The notes under the pieces were generated by a model. It saw only the letters and a list, made by a program, of their open reading frames with translations. It was not told the origin of the DNA and searched no databases. DNA of 64,000 bases, taken from positions 2,309,501-2,373,500 of the forward strand of contig JAGYJM010000002.1 in assembly GCA_018402085.1 (NCBI GenBank), written 5' to 3'. Positions 1 through 9,609 of the stretch are shown one piece after another. The translations under genes were made by a program, and so were the position numbers. The stretch comes from Flavobacteriales bacterium (lineage in GTDB: Bacteria; Bacteroidota; Bacteroidia; Flavobacteriales_D; Sanyastnellaceae). Each line of letters opens with the position of its first letter. Position 1 is the first letter of the stretch.

Positions 1-443
1 AGATAATCCCCCTCGAAGGCGATGCTGACATCACCCGTTCCGTGATTGATGATTTCAAGCGCTGCGGTCGTGATCGTGCCGCTGGAGCGAATATCAGCAC
101 TGCCGTCATTGATGATCTTTTCGAGGTTGGATACGATGACTACGGCTTTTAGCTCATCCGTGGAGGTGATACAGCCGTCTGTTTCAATGACAAGCTGTCC
201 GCTTCGCACCTCAGCTTTGATCTTTGGCATCAGATTCGACTGAGCGGTGATGATCACTTTAGGTGAGGCCCCAGGATCGGCGTTTGTGAGCGTAACATCC
301 ATCGCACTGCGCACATCGATGCTGGTGAACGGTTCTACAATGCGCGATTCATCAAGTGATTCGCCTGTTCCTTGTACGCAATCAACGCATCCTGTGAAAA
401 GGAGGGTGACAGCAAAAACCGATGTGAAGAGTAGAGTTTTCAT
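1..443 (-). CDS. GIN-domain (DUF2807-like) lipoprotein, 3' part beyond window
   Basis: Absent from the ORF track because it runs off the left edge. Reading the reverse strand from ATG at 443 gives MKTLLFTSVFAVTLLFTGC, a lipoprotein signal with lipobox FTGC, then an open frame to base 1 (147 codons). The mature part (VEPFTSIDVRSAMDVTLT, then SNLMPKIKAEV, later HGTGDVSIAF) resembles the repetitive beta-strand pattern of the head GIN domain (DUF2807) seen in many Bacteroidota envelope proteins. Function of that family is unknown; adhesin-like roles have been proposed. A CATCC-type palindrome lies in its leader. The C-terminal end is not visible, so domain extent is inferred. Confidence 0.75.
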   Translation of the reverse strand, partial: MKTLLFTSVFAVTLLFTGCVDCVQGTGESLDESRIVEPFTSIDVRSAMDVTLTNADPGASPKVIITAQSNLMPKIKAEVRSGQLVIETDGCITSTDELKAVVIVSNLEKIINDGSADIRSSGTITTAALEIINHGTGDVSIAFEGDY

Positions 444-484
444 AGGGTATGCAATTCGTTCGTTCAGGATGCCATGATCGCATC

Positions 485-500
485 CACGCCTTTTGGCGTG
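485..500 (+). repeat. CATCC-type palindrome (intergenic)
   Basis: CACGCC-TTTT-GGCGTG, a perfect 6-bp stem directly preceded by the recurring word CATCC. It lies in the leader of the left-edge lipoprotein gene. See the finding on the CATCC palindrome family. Confidence 0.7.
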
Positions 501-614
501 ACATAAAAGGTAAAGATACGGTCAATGACAACAACAGAAGTATACGGAAAGAGTGTTAAAAAACGAACCGAATTCATAGAAAGCCGTATCTTCGGAGGAC
601 GAACGTGTTTAACC

Positions 615-1067
615 ATGAAAATTAATCTGATGAAAAAAGTACTGACACTGCTCGGCTTCGTAGCGTTGTTCGCAACGGCTGCTTCAGCTCAAACCACTAC
701 TGAAACGGAGACCAAAGCGAAAACTTCCTGCACTGAGGCGAAAGCTGAAAAAGCCTCTTGTTCAGAATCTACCGCAGCTAAAAAATCATGCTGCTCAAAG
801 TCTTCAACTGCTACAGCTGAGAAGAAAGATGGTTGTTGTTCTTCAAAAACTGCGGCCTCTGCAGACGGGAAGTCTTGCAGCGACAAAACTTCGACTGCCA
901 GCGCTAAGCAATCTTGCTCTGGTCAGAAAGACGGCAAGTCTTGCTGTTCTAAAGACAAAACCGCTGAAAAAGGCGAAACGAAAGAAGAGATCAAAACAGC
1001 ATCTCAGGAAAAGCGCGATAAAGCACGTGCTCAGCGCACTACCAGCTCAACGCTCGGGAGCAAATAA
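615..1067 (+). CDS. Secreted Cys-rich, Lys-rich protein of unknown function
   Basis: 150 residues starting MKINLMKKVLTLLGFVALFATAASAQ, a clear signal peptide with cleavage after ASA. I chose ATG 615 over the track start at 525 because residues before it look like untranslated leader. The mature chain is low-complexity Thr/Lys/Ser/Ala with many SC and SCC pairs (SCCSKSS, GCCSSK, SCCSKDK) and ends KRDKARAQRTTSSTLGSK. No family is recognised. Paired cysteines could bind metal or form disulphides in the envelope, but that is a guess. A strong terminator follows at 1091. Some risk remains that its repetitive composition misleads, but signal peptide plus terminator favour a real gene. Confidence 0.7.
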   Translation: MKINLMKKVLTLLGFVALFATAASAQTTTETETKAKTSCTEAKAEKASCSESTAAKKSCCSKSSTATAEKKDGCCSSKTAASADGKSCSDKTSTASAKQSCSGQKDGKSCCSKDKTAEKGETKEEIKTASQEKRDKARAQRTTSSTLGSK

Positions 1068-1090
1068 TCTACGAGTAGATATCCCATTTA

Positions 1091-1117
1091 AAAGCCTCCT
1101 TTGCGGAGGCTTTTTTT
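1091..1117 (+). terminator. Rho-independent terminator
   Basis: AAAGCCTCC-TTTGC-GGAGGCTTT followed by a T run, 20 bases after the stop of the Cys-rich gene. The following bases (1120-1165) are rich in CCAACTACCA-like words related to the inverted repeats at 37.8-38.1 kb. Confidence 0.85.
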
Positions 1118-1154
1118 ATGCCCATCATCAACAACTACCAGCCACCAACTACCA

Positions 1155-2372
1155 TCAACCAACCATAAACTGCTTCTCGGCCATTTCTGCCACCTGTTCT
1201 CCAATGGCGAGGGCAGCAGTAGCAGCCGGTGAAGGTGCATTGAGGACGTGAATGCTGTGATCGGTGTATTCGATGCGGAAATCATCACGCGTGTCGCCAT
1301 CCTTGCTGAGGAGCAGCGCCCGCACACCCGCACGACCGGGTTTAATATCATCCATCGTTAGCGACGGGATAAGCCGCTGAAGGGTCTTCAGGAACAACCG
1401 CTTCGAAAATGCCCGTCTGTACTCATTGACACCGAAACTGATGTTATTAAAGAAGAGTTTCCAGGTGCCGCCGTAGGTAAGCGCATCCGCTGTATCTCTG
1501 AGATCAAAGTCTGTTTTGCCATAGCCTTCTCGTTTGAAGGTAAAAACAGCATTCGGCCCGCATTCGATCTCTCCGTTGGTCATTCGGGTAAAGTGGACAC
1601 CCAGGAATGGGAAATCAGGATTTGGCACAGGGTAGATCAAATGGCGCACTTTGTGCTTTGCCTGCTCTGTAAGCTCGTAGTAATCACCGCGGAAACCGAC
1701 AATTTGCTCTTTGAGCTTGACCCCATCTTTACGCGCCAGCCGATCCGCCTGGAGTCCGCTGCAAAAGACAAGAAATTTCGCACGGTATCGGTTCTTATCG
1801 GTTGTGACCACCGTTTCTGAGCCTTCACGCATGAAATCCTGCGCTTCTTCACCCAGCACGACCTTGCTACCATCGTGCATACCTAAGGCTACTTCCGCAA
1901 GTTTCTCAGTGGCTCCCCTGTAGTCGATGATACCTGTGCACCCTACATGAACTCCACCGATTGATTCACAAAAGGGCTCAATCTCTTTAATCTCTTCAGC
2001 CGTCACCTTACGAAGGTTCTCAATACCGTTCTCTTGTCCGTGCTTAAAAATCTTCTCGAGATGCGGCAACTCCTTTTCTTCGGTTGCAGCGATAACTTTG
2101 CCGCATATATCGTGTTTCACCCCGTAATCTTTGGCGAACTTGACCAGTTCACGACGTCCTTTGACGCAGTTCACTGCCTTCAGGGATCCCGGCTGGTAGT
2201 AAATACCTGAATGTATTACCCCGCTATTGTTGCCTGTCTGGTGATCCGCCAGTCCTTTTTCTTTCTCAATCAGCAAGATATTGAGGTCTGGATGGCGACT
2301 CTGCAGTTTGTAGAGCGTAGCTGCTCCTACAATGCCTCCGCCGATGATAATGACATCAAATACTCGTTCCAC
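1155..2372 (-). CDS. lhgO: L-2-hydroxyglutarate oxidase (FAD-dependent, LhgO/L2HGDH family)
   Basis: Oxidises L-2-hydroxyglutarate to 2-oxoglutarate, passing electrons to the quinone pool. The N-terminus VFDVIIIGGGIVGAATLYKL is the FAD-binding Rossmann motif; TGNNSGVIHSGIYY is the signature of this family; the 405-residue length fits. The track start (2408) would place the promoter word TACCTTTG (reverse strand, 2390-2397) inside the gene, so I use GTG at 2372, giving VERVFDVII. The gene is divergent from the MFS permease. No lesion seen. Related DAO-family oxidases (glycerol-3-phosphate dehydrogenase) are less likely given the HSGIYY motif. Confidence 0.88.
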   Translation of the reverse strand: MERVFDVIIIGGGIVGAATLYKLQSRHPDLNILLIEKEKGLADHQTGNNSGVIHSGIYYQPGSLKAVNCVKGRRELVKFAKDYGVKHDICGKVIAATEEKELPHLEKIFKHGQENGIENLRKVTAEEIKEIEPFCESIGGVHVGCTGIIDYRGATEKLAEVALGMHDGSKVVLGEEAQDFMREGSETVVTTDKNRYRAKFLVFCSGLQADRLARKDGVKLKEQIVGFRGDYYELTEQAKHKVRHLIYPVPNPDFPFLGVHFTRMTNGEIECGPNAVFTFKREGYGKTDFDLRDTADALTYGGTWKLFFNNISFGVNEYRRAFSKRLFLKTLQRLIPSLTMDDIKPGRAGVRALLLSKDGDTRDDFRIEYTDHSIHVLNAPSPAATAALAIGEQVAEMAEKQFMVG

Positions 2373-2389
2373 GGTCTTCGAATTTCGGG

Positions 2390-2397
2390 CAAAGGTA
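2390..2397 (-). promoter_or_regulatory. -7 promoter element (TAnnTTTG) of lhgO
   Basis: Reverse strand reads TACCTTTG, the Bacteroidota primary-sigma -7 consensus, 17 bases before the GTG start. This decides the start codon. Confidence 0.65.
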
Positions 2398-2437
2398 ACA
2401 CAGCGCACTTCATATTGCCTGAATCGGTGAATCAGAT

Positions 2438-2445
2438 TACCTTGC
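2438..2445 (+). promoter_or_regulatory. Probable -7 element of the MFS permease gene
   Basis: TACCTTGC, one base off TAnnTTTG, six bases before ATG 2452. The same variant TACCTTGC sits four bases before the acylphosphatase start at 46759, which supports its being functional. The transcript would be essentially leaderless. Confidence 0.5.
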
Positions 2446-2451
2446 CGGGTA

Positions 2452-3819
2452 ATGGAAAAGAAAGAAAAACGCTCACTTCAACGGGCGTGGGCGTTTTATG
2501 ACTGGGCGAACAGCGTTTACGCATTGGTCATCTCTACGGCAATTTTCCCGATATACTTCAACGCGGTGACTACCCGTAAGGAGGGTGACCAACTCATTGA
2601 TAAGGTTGATTTTTTTGGTTTCGAGCTGGTGAATACCCAGCTTTATTCCTATACCATAGCTGTCTCGCTTCTTGCGGTAATCGTGCTTTCGCCTATGCTT
2701 TCGGGTATAGCTGACTATGCCGGAAAGAAAAAGTTCTTTTTACAGCTTTTCTGCTATGTCGGCGCCACAGCCTGTGCAACCCTGTTTTTTTTCGATCGTG
2801 ATATGCTCGAATACAGCATGGCTAGTGTCTTCTTCGCTAGTCTGGGCTATTGGGGAAGCATTGTTTTTTACAACGCCTACCTGCCTGAAGTTGCCAAACC
2901 CGAAGAGCAAGATCGACTGAGTGCGCGGGGATACGTATGGGGTTACGTGGGCAGCGTATTGCTACTGGTCATCAATTTGGCAATGATTCAGGGTGTTAGC
3001 GACAGCCTCACACCCTGGGCATTTGTAATGGTCGCCGTGTGGTGGGCCGGGTTCGCCCAAATCACTTTCCGCAAGCTGCCGGCAAACCCGCATCATCGCA
3101 AGCCCACTGGAGCGTTGTGGAAAATGGGATTTCGCGAGCTTCGCGGCGTATACCGCCAGCTTACGGCACTACCGAGACTCAAGCGCTATTTACTGGCCTT
3201 TTTCGTGTTCAGCATGGCCGTGCAAACGATCATGCTGATGGCGCAGTTCTTCGGCATGAAGGAGGTTTTTGTCATCGATGACCCGGCAGGAATGGGCTAC
3301 GGGATGCAGCCTCCATTACTACAGCGTACAGTTGGACTCGATACCGGACAGCTTATCATTGCGATTATTCTGGTTCAGTTGATCGCGGTGCCCGGAGCCT
3401 GGCTTTTTGCGCGTGGTTCTGGAGTCTTTGGCAACATCCGCATGCTGATGGTGGCGCTGATCAGTTGGATTGCCGTATGTCTTTTCGCCTTTTTTGTGGT
3501 CGATACTCCTCATGAATTCTTCGTTGCCGCGGGCTGGATTGGCTTCATGATGGGAGGTACGCAGTCATTAAGCCGCTCAACTTATTCGAAGATGCTTCCG
3601 GAAACGAAAGACCATGCCTCGTTTTTCAGCTTCTATGATGTCACTGAAAAGCTGGGAATCGTGATAGGAATGTTCGTGTATGGTTATATTGAAGGGATTA
3701 CCGGTTCAATGCGCACTTCGGTGCTTTCACTTGTGGTCTTTTTCTCGATTGGCTTACTGCTCTTATTCTGGATTCCTAAGAAAGGTTCGAAGAAAGCTCT
3801 CGCGATACAAAAGTCATAA
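2452..3819 (+). CDS. MFS transporter, UMF1/Atg22-like family
   Basis: 455-residue polytopic inner-membrane protein with about 12 hydrophobic segments. The N-terminus RAWAFYDWANSVYALVISTAIFP is the hallmark AFYDWANS motif of UMF1 permeases (related to yeast Atg22, an amino-acid exporter). GGTQSLSRSTYSKMLPE in the second half is another family motif. The substrate in bacteria is not established. A probable promoter lies immediately before the start, divergent from lhgO. The C-terminus is basic (PKKGSKKALAIQKS). Confidence 0.85.
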   Translation: MEKKEKRSLQRAWAFYDWANSVYALVISTAIFPIYFNAVTTRKEGDQLIDKVDFFGFELVNTQLYSYTIAVSLLAVIVLSPMLSGIADYAGKKKFFLQLFCYVGATACATLFFFDRDMLEYSMASVFFASLGYWGSIVFYNAYLPEVAKPEEQDRLSARGYVWGYVGSVLLLVINLAMIQGVSDSLTPWAFVMVAVWWAGFAQITFRKLPANPHHRKPTGALWKMGFRELRGVYRQLTALPRLKRYLLAFFVFSMAVQTIMLMAQFFGMKEVFVIDDPAGMGYGMQPPLLQRTVGLDTGQLIIAIILVQLIAVPGAWLFARGSGVFGNIRMLMVALISWIAVCLFAFFVVDTPHEFFVAAGWIGFMMGGTQSLSRSTYSKMLPETKDHASFFSFYDVTEKLGIVIGMFVYGYIEGITGSMRTSVLSLVVFFSIGLLLLFWIPKKGSKKALAIQKS

Positions 3820-4281
3820 TCACGCTGTGTTCTCAGCGGAGATGTGCAGCCGGACAGTTGACCAGACCGCGCATAGTGCATCGATAAAGTAAAATGATGC
3901 ATTCGTAAAACAGCGAGGTGATGTGCTTGGATGCTATGCGAATAGAGGCGAACTTCACGCCACGCAGTTGGCCGGAAGGCCGACGGAGATCAAACGCGCG
4001 GTGGTGGCGGGGGCGGGCCCACTATCGAGGAGAATTTTCGAGATCAGACCGAAATGCCGCATGTAAGAGCCCCCCTTCGAAAATCCACTGACCAAAACCT
4101 ACCTTACACCAAACCCTCCTACCCGTTCACGGTTCAGGCACTCATGAAGCCTCACCCGATCGGGTAAAAATGATCACCTGTCGTATCGTCGACGGAATAC
4201 TAAAAAGCCGGAAACGACTTATCGACCTATCAAGCTTTCTCCTCTTCCGACCTCACAGAGCATGCAGCGGTGCCAATGGCC
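3820..4281. other. Intergenic region, no gene recognised
   Basis: 462 bases between the MFS permease and the convergent OmpA gene. I see no convincing coding frame. It holds small inverted repeats (GGCCGGAAGGCC near 3969; ACCCGATCGGGT at 4154-4165) and the phrase GACTTATCGACCTAT near 4217, which recurs in the tsaC-dinB gap at 13.7 kb. It may be remnant repeat material. Confidence 0.6.
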
Positions 4282-5460
4282 TTAGTCGTCGGCTATAACA
4301 AATTCCCGTCTGAGCACCTCAAAATCAACCCTCCGATTCTGGGCACGCCCCTCGGCCGTGGTATTTTCGGCCACGGGGATTTCACTGCCAAACCACTGCA
4401 ATTCGAGACGCTTGTGATCAATGCCCTTATAATGCAGGTAATTGATCACGGCTCGGGCGCGGTTGGCGCTTAGCTCTTCATTGTAGCCTTCTCTGCCAAC
4501 AATATCGGTGTGACCCTTCACCCGAACAAATAAGAAACGATTCCCTCTCAGAAGATCGGCCACCGCATCTAGCTGAAAGTGGGCCGAATCGGTAAGGGTG
4601 CTGTCATCAAAAGCGAACTGCACCGTTTCAAGTTGAAGCTGCGTATACTCAGAAAGCTGCAGCGGCGGATCGTGCAAAGTCTCTTTGATTTTGTCATTGA
4701 TACAGCTGCACTCGTCACGGGCTTGCACCGGACGCACTACCACGTCATCCACATAAATGTAAGACCAGTTACTCGAAGATGCTCTTCCTTCCAGGGACGT
4801 CCGTCTGAGCTTTGACATCAGGTGATCGGGGTGAAAGTTCCCGATGGTGATGTGATCCTCGCCTCCTTCAGCGATGAAGACATCTGAGAGTTTGACCCAG
4901 TCGTTCACATTATCGAGGATATGCAACCGGGGGTTAACAATCTGCGGATGTGCTTCGATTCGTTTCTCGCCTTTCGGTTTCACTTTTCCTTTTGAAAAAT
5001 GTACACCAAAGCCATCGGTGACATATCGGGCGAGATCTCCGCATGAGACCCAGAATTCTACACAGATCATTTCACCAGCTCCGAGCGGCCGGGATAATTT
5101 GCTCTGCACATATTCACGGTAATTGCGTTTGGTACTGGTGTAAGTTACCAATCCGATGTAAGACTCTCCTTTCAGGGCGTCCTGACTCCCTCCGATGTTC
5201 TCGGGCACACCAGCCTTTCCTTTACTGCAAGTTGCGAAATGATCAGGGGTGGCGCTGCCGGGCTGCGTCCACCCAACGGCCGTTTTCAAGGTCTGCTGGT
5301 TATAGCTGACCGGGCAATATGTGAACTCCTCGAAGCTACCGTTTTTCACCAGGTTTTGTGACATCCCGCGCTTTTGCGCGGTGCAAAACACCAGGCAAAA
5401 AAACAAGGACGCGATGATACGCGCCCTTATTGTTATATCTGTAAAAACGAGATTCATATA
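4282..5460 (-). CDS. OmpA-family outer-membrane protein with N-terminal NLVxNGSFE domain
   Basis: 392 residues from ATG 5460 (MNLVFTDITIRARIIASLFFCLVF, signal peptide); the longer track start at 5544 would overlap the upstream gene and lacks signal character at its own N-terminus. The first ~230 mature residues form a beta-rich module starting NLVKNGSFEEF, also seen in the next gene. The C-terminal ~110 residues are an OmpA peptidoglycan-binding domain (VRVKGHTDIVGREGYNEELSANRARAVINYL ... AQNRRVDFEVL). It probably links outer membrane to murein. A CATCC palindrome is translated just after the signal peptide (CTAQKRGMS). It is last in the amn-holA-hemE-ompA-ompA run. Confidence 0.85.
   Translation of the reverse strand, partial: YMNLVFTDITIRARIIASLFFCLVFCTAQKRGMSQNLVKNGSFEEFTYCPVSYNQQTLKTAVGWTQPGSATPDHFATCSKGKAGVPENIGGSQDALKGESYIGLVTYTSTKRNYREYVQSKLSRPLGAGEMICVEFWVSCGDLARYVTDGFGVHFSKGKVKPKGEKRIEAHPQIVNPRLHILDNVNDWVKLSDVFIAEGGEDHITIGNFHPDHLMSKLRRTSLEGRASSSNWSYIYVDDVVVRPVQARDECSCINDKIKETLHDPPLQLSEYTQLQLETVQFAFDDSTLTDSAHFQLDAVADLLRGNRFLFVRVKGHTDIVGREGYNEELSANRARAVINYLHYKGIDHKRLELQWFGSEIPVAENTTAEGRAQNRRVDFEVLRREFVIADD
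5366..5381 (+). repeat. CATCC-type palindrome inside OmpA gene
   Basis: CCGCGC-TTTT-GCGCGG, perfect 6-bp stem preceded by ATCC, located at the end of the signal-peptide coding region of the minus-strand gene. Confidence 0.75.
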
Positions 5461-5527
5461 ATTGGTCTCCCTGTATGGAACGTAAAAGGGTTTACGCAAC
5501 GTATACGGGGACCGAATGAAATCCGGG

Positions 5528-6706
5528 TTACTTGCGAATTTCAAAGACTACGCGTCTGTTTTGCGCCATGCTGAGCGGCGTAGGCCGTGTACTTGCAGGA
5601 TCGGTATTCTCTTTGGTCAGAATGATCAGGCGATCAGCGTTGACACCGGCGGCAACGAGGTATTTGAAGACCGCTTCGGCGCGTTGCTTGCCCATATCGA
5701 GGTATCGGTCATTAATTTTTGACTCATTGAACTCATCGTTGTCGCAATGACCAATGATTTCGAGTTTCCAATCAGGGTTTGCCTGCATCAATTCAGCGAC
5801 TTTATCGAGGTTTTGTTGTCCGACCTGAGTCACATTGGTTTTCAGGAAGGCGTAATACACGGCGCTATTCGAAACGACATCACCGTCGCTCATATTTTCG
5901 TCTTGCACCCGTGCGGCACCGTAGATCAAATCGGGCTCCGTTCTCGCTGAGGGGTCACAACTGCACTGTGATTTGGCATCAATCGGGAATACCTTGATGT
6001 CATCAATGAAGTAGTAAGCGTCATAGACCTGTGATCCGACCGCGCCGCGAGGGCGTTTCATCTTTTCAATTTCCATATTACGGTCACTACCGAAGCAGCC
6101 GATCATCATGTATTTTTCGCGGCCTCCTCCAATCATGGTTCCGCAAACGGTTTCCCACTGATCGCGCGCTTTCATAACCTTATTGCTTCGGTGACGCACG
6201 TCAATATCATTGACATCCTTCACGATGTCACCGGTATTTGGCTGAATGGTTTTACGATCGCTGAAGCTTACGCCAATAAAATTGGTTGCGTATTTCGACA
6301 TATCTGCGAGGCTGATCTTGAACTCTACGCAGTACATCTGGTTTTTCTCGAGTTCATCTTTCAGTTGCACCATCAGATAGGTGCGGTTCAGTTTTTTGTC
6401 TTTGGTGTAGGCTCTGAAACCTGCATAATGGTCTCCGTCAGCGGCATCTTGTTCGCCGTATTCATTTTTCGGAATATTGGTTTTTTCCGATTTCATGTCT
6501 CGGGCAAAGAGGTCTGCCTGTGCTTTAGTCGCAGTGTACCAGTCTTCGCAGAGTTCTTCGAGGTAACCATATTTTTTCAGGCTACGTGTTTCTGCATTTT
6601 CAAAGCTCGGGTTCGGCACGAGGTTTTCCTCTTCTCCATCCTGCGCTTTTGCGCAGAAAACGAAGGCGAAAAATGCCGTAAAAAGAATCAGGGTCTTCGT
6701 ATTCAT
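5528..6706 (-). CDS. OmpA-family outer-membrane protein, paralogue of downstream gene
   Basis: 392 residues. Signal peptide [21 protein letters not shown] with an AKA cleavage site before [18 protein letters not shown], so the mature protein begins with the same NLVxNxSFE module as its neighbour. Middle region ends in [11 protein letters not shown] and SQCSC. The C-terminal OmpA domain ([36 protein letters not shown] ... [12 protein letters not shown]) is diverged at the usual GHTD motif (GHCD). The start overlaps the hemE stop by four bases (ATGA), indicating translational coupling. A tandem duplication with the downstream ompA gene is likely. The AKAQD cleavage site is encoded by a CATCC palindrome. 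Confidence 0.85.
   Translation of the reverse strand: MNTKTLILFTAFFAFVFCAKAQDGEEENLVPNPSFENAETRSLKKYGYLEELCEDWYTATKAQADLFARDMKSEKTNIPKNEYGEQDAADGDHYAGFRAYTKDKKLNRTYLMVQLKDELEKNQMYCVEFKISLADMSKYATNFIGVSFSDRKTIQPNTGDIVKDVNDIDVRHRSNKVMKARDQWETVCGTMIGGGREKYMMIGCFGSDRNMEIEKMKRPRGAVGSQVYDAYYFIDDIKVFPIDAKSQCSCDPSARTEPDLIYGAARVQDENMSDGDVVSNSAVYYAFLKTNVTQVGQQNLDKVAELMQANPDWKLEIIGHCDNDEFNESKINDRYLDMGKQRAEAVFKYLVAAGVNADRLIILTKENTDPASTRPTPLSMAQNRRVVFEIRK
6641..6656 (+). repeat. CATCC-type palindrome encoding a signal-peptidase site
   Basis: CTGCGC-TTTT-GCGCAG, preceded by CATCC and followed by AAAA. Read on the minus strand it encodes CAKAQ, the signal-peptidase I cleavage site of the OmpA-family gene. 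Confidence 0.8.
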
Positions 6707-7734
6707 CGTTGTTGGTATTCTTTCACTGTTTTTATAAACGTTTTCACTTTCTCCGGATCCATATCCGGATAAACACCGTGGCCCAAGTTAGCAATATGGC
6801 GGGTGCCTCCAAAGCGCTGCAGCATTCGGTTCGTCTGTTCGCGCACCTCATCATGACCGGCATACAACACGCTCGGGTCTAGATTACCCTGCAGGGTTTT
6901 GCCCGCACCCACGGCCTTTCGAGCCTCCAGCGGGTCGACGGTCCAGTCAAGGCCCAGCGTTTCGCAGTTCAGAGATGCGAGGTCTTGAAGGAAATGACCT
7001 CCGCCCTTCGCAAACACCGTCAGGGGCACCTCATCGATGGCATCGCAGATACGCTCCATACAAGGCAGTGCGAACTTCGCGTATAACTCACGGCTCAACA
7101 CACCGGCCCAGCTGTCAAAAACCTGCACAAGGTCTGCGCCCGCTTCAATCTGCGCTTTAAGGTAGGCAATGGTGGCGTCTGTGATCTTATCAAGCAAGCT
7201 TCGTGCCAAAGATTCTTCCTGCCAGAGAAAACGCCTCGCTTTCGACCACTCTTTTGAGCCTTTTCCTTCAACCATGTAGCAGAAAATGGTCCATGGCGCG
7301 CCGGCGAAACCGATCAAAGGCACACGTCCATTCAACTGTTTTTTCGCGATACGAATGGCCTCGATGGTATAGAAAAGGTCTTTTTCAGGTTCCACCTCTT
7401 TCAAGCGGTCTACGTCTGACTGAGCATGAATAACCTGAGGAAACCTCGGCCCCACTTTTTCAACCATTTCATAGGTGAGCCCCATAGCTTCGGGTATCAC
7501 GAGGATATCAGAAAAGATGATGGCAGCATCCACGTCAAGCAAGTCAACCGGTTGAATGGTCACTTCTGCCGCCTTCTCCGGTGTCTCAACGAGTTCTTTG
7601 AAGCCGCTCAACTCCGCACGTACTGCGCGGTATTCAGGAAGAATACGTCCGGCCTGACGCATGAGCCATACAGGAGGACGTTCAGTTTCTTCGCCACGGG
7701 CGGCGCGCAGGAGGAGGTCATTACGGAGTTCCAT
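6703..7734 (-). CDS. hemE: Uroporphyrinogen decarboxylase
   Basis: Converts uroporphyrinogen III to coproporphyrinogen III in haem synthesis, in the cytoplasm. 343 residues from ATG 7734 ([15 protein letters not shown]). The signature [18 protein letters not shown] and the [13 protein letters not shown] and NLGHGVYPD motifs are present. The track start (7743) lies inside the promoter word, so the later ATG is used. Overlaps the downstream OmpA gene by four bases. It is odd for hemE to be coupled to an envelope protein, but such overlap is common in compact operons. Confidence 0.96.
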   Translation of the reverse strand: MELRNDLLLRAARGEETERPPVWLMRQAGRILPEYRAVRAELSGFKELVETPEKAAEVTIQPVDLLDVDAAIIFSDILVIPEAMGLTYEMVEKVGPRFPQVIHAQSDVDRLKEVEPEKDLFYTIEAIRIAKKQLNGRVPLIGFAGAPWTIFCYMVEGKGSKEWSKARRFLWQEESLARSLLDKITDATIAYLKAQIEAGADLVQVFDSWAGVLSRELYAKFALPCMERICDAIDEVPLTVFAKGGGHFLQDLASLNCETLGLDWTVDPLEARKAVGAGKTLQGNLDPSVLYAGHDEVREQTNRMLQRFGGTRHIANLGHGVYPDMDPEKVKTFIKTVKEYQQR

Positions 7735-7740
7735 AGACCG

Positions 7741-7748
7741 CAAAAGTA
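7741..7748 (-). promoter_or_regulatory. -7 promoter element of hemE
   Basis: Reverse strand TACTTTTG (TAnnTTTG), six bases before the hemE ATG, implying a leaderless or nearly leaderless mRNA. Confidence 0.6.
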
Positions 7749-7757
7749 CGGTTTCAC

Positions 7758-8792
7758 TTAATTCATCATCTTCAAAATGAGTTCACGCATCAGTTCACCT
7801 TCAGAAGCGGCAGAATAGGTGACCCCTTTGATCTTCCGGTCACAGTCGCGAAGTAATCCGAACCAGCGCATCACCTTTTGATGTGGGTGATTCGCTGCGG
7901 CCACACGATAGCTGTCAACCACGAAGGGCGGAATACTCATTGCTCGCGCTGCATTTTGATTTGATTTATCGCTCAGTTCATGATACATCAGGAGCTTAGT
8001 GGCAAATGAATTGAGGAAGCCGACGAGCATAAAAATGGAGTTTTGCTTCGGATTGGCAGCGAAATAATTAAGGATTTTGTGAGTGCGCAAGACATCGCGC
8101 CGAGAGAATGCATCCTGCAGCTCAAAGATGTTGTAGTCTTTCGATATGCCAATGTACTTTTCAACATCTGCCGGAGTGACCGTTTTTCCCTTTCCGACCA
8201 TAAACTGGAGCTTTTCAATGGCATGAATGAGCTTACCAAGGTCGCTGCCCAGGTATTCTGCTAGAACCTGCACCACAGCGGGGTGCAGTTCAATGCCGAG
8301 TGCATTGCCCCGTTCGGCAATCCATCCGGGCAGGTTTCGCTCTCCAATTTTTACTGAGTCGAAAACGACTCCGGCGGCATCCAAAGCCTTATACACCCTG
8401 GTATTGCCGGCGAGTTTTTTGTACTTATGAGCGATGACCAGGGTGGTGGTACTCTGTGGTTGCGCAAAATACCTTTCGAAGCGGCCACGATCTTCTTCAC
8501 GTCGCCAGCCTTCAAGCTCCTGCGCTTCCTTGACAATGATTAGTTGTCGCTCAGCCATCATTGGAAAGCGCTTCGCAGCATTTACGATGTCTTCTACGCG
8601 CGAGTCTTTTCCGTAGAACACTTGCAGGTTAAAATCGCGCTCATGCTCTTCGAGTAAATGTTCATCAAATGCCTTGACCAGCTCATCAATGAACCAGGGT
8701 TCTTCACCGTGCAGGAGGTAGAGTGATCCTACTCTTTTTTCGCGGATAGCTTTCAACAAGTCTGAATATGACAGCGCAGCTTTTTTTGCCAT
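7758..8792 (-). CDS. holA: DNA polymerase III delta subunit
   Basis: 344 residues; the clamp-loader delta subunit that opens the sliding clamp. Recognised from the N-terminal pattern [16 protein letters not shown], the [10 protein letters not shown] segment, the AAA+-like central part ending [21 protein letters not shown], and a helical C-terminal domain ([21 protein letters not shown]). The family is weakly conserved, but these motifs are characteristic in Bacteroidota. 15 bases separate it from amn upstream, so co-transcription is likely. Confidence 0.9.
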   Translation of the reverse strand: MAKKAALSYSDLLKAIREKRVGSLYLLHGEEPWFIDELVKAFDEHLLEEHERDFNLQVFYGKDSRVEDIVNAAKRFPMMAERQLIIVKEAQELEGWRREEDRGRFERYFAQPQSTTTLVIAHKYKKLAGNTRVYKALDAAGVVFDSVKIGERNLPGWIAERGNALGIELHPAVVQVLAEYLGSDLGKLIHAIEKLQFMVGKGKTVTPADVEKYIGISKDYNIFELQDAFSRRDVLRTHKILNYFAANPKQNSIFMLVGFLNSFATKLLMYHELSDKSNQNAARAMSIPPFVVDSYRVAAANHPHQKVMRWFGLLRDCDRKIKGVTYSAASEGELMRELILKMMN

Positions 8793-8807
8793 GACAGCTT
8801 TTTTAGA

Positions 8808-9581
8808 TCAGTCCCACCGAAGGTGACGGATGGAACGTCCTTCGTTCTGAATTTCTTCCAGTGCTTCGATACCGATTCTCAGATGGAGATCGACAAAGTT
8901 GCGGGTAATCTTCAAATCACTTTGATCCGTTTTTACCCCATCGGGCACCATAGGCTGGTCGCTCACCAGCAAGAGCGCACCAACCGGCAACTTATTGTAG
9001 AAAGCAACTGAGAAAAGGGTCGCCGTCTCCATATCAATTGCCATGGCACGCACACGACGGAGGTACTCTTTAAACTCTGTATCATGCTCCCATACCCTAC
9101 GGTTGGTGGTGTATACCGTTCCCGTCCAGTAATCAATATCGTGATCTCTCACAGTAGAGGATATAGCCCGCTGCAATGCGAATGACGGCAAGGCAGGCAC
9201 CTCCGGGGGGAAGTAGTCGCCAGAGGTCCCCTCACCTCGGATACCGGCAATGGGCAGGATGATGTCACCCAGTTTATTCTTTTTCTTCAAGCCTCCGCAT
9301 TTTCCTAAAAAAAGTGTGGCCTTTGGCGAGATAGCTGAGAGGAGATCCATGATCGTGGCAGCATTTGCGCTTCCCATGCCAAAATTGATGATGGTGATAT
9401 TATCAGCCGTGGCATTGGGCATAGATTTATCCAGGCCTTCTACTTCAACGCCTTTCCATTCAGCAAACTTCTCTACGTAGTTATCGAAGTTGGTGAGGAG
9501 GATGTATTCGCCGAAATCGGACAGTTCTTTTCCGGTGTATCGGGGCAGCCAGTTGGCTACGATGTCTTCTTTTGATTCCAT
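8808..9581 (-). CDS. amn: AMP nucleosidase (short Bacteroidota type)
   Basis: 257 residues of the PNP/UDP phosphorylase superfamily. Hydrolyses AMP to adenine and ribose-5-phosphate. Motifs: NFGMGSANAATIMDLL, LFLGKCGGLKKK, MAIDMETATLFSVAF (catalytic Glu in META) and LLLVSDQPM. The protein lacks the N-terminal domain of the ~480-residue E. coli enzyme, as usual in this phylum. First gene of the minus-strand run; divergent from the HSDR_N gene. Confidence 0.9.
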   Translation of the reverse strand: MESKEDIVANWLPRYTGKELSDFGEYILLTNFDNYVEKFAEWKGVEVEGLDKSMPNATADNITIINFGMGSANAATIMDLLSAISPKATLFLGKCGGLKKKNKLGDIILPIAGIRGEGTSGDYFPPEVPALPSFALQRAISSTVRDHDIDYWTGTVYTTNRRVWEHDTEFKEYLRRVRAMAIDMETATLFSVAFYNKLPVGALLLVSDQPMVPDGVKTDQSDLKITRNFVDLHLRIGIEALEEIQNEGRSIRHLRWD

Positions 9582-9597
9582 TTATCTCATTCAGGTG

Positions 9598-9605
9598 TAC
9601 CTTTG
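9598..9605 (+). promoter_or_regulatory. -7 promoter element of HSDR_N-domain gene
   Basis: TACCTTTG four bases before an in-frame GTG at 9610. The track start at 9490 lies upstream of it and inside amn, so the GTG is preferred. Confidence 0.6.
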
Positions 9606-9609
9606 GAAG

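Noticed and set aside
525-614. Upstream start of the Cys-rich gene
   Set aside because: ATG 615/630 begins a normal signal peptide; the 30 extra residues have no signal character.
829-1251. 140-residue plus-strand ORF overlapping the Cys-rich gene
   Set aside because: Shadow frame crossing a strong terminator and the lhgO 3' end.
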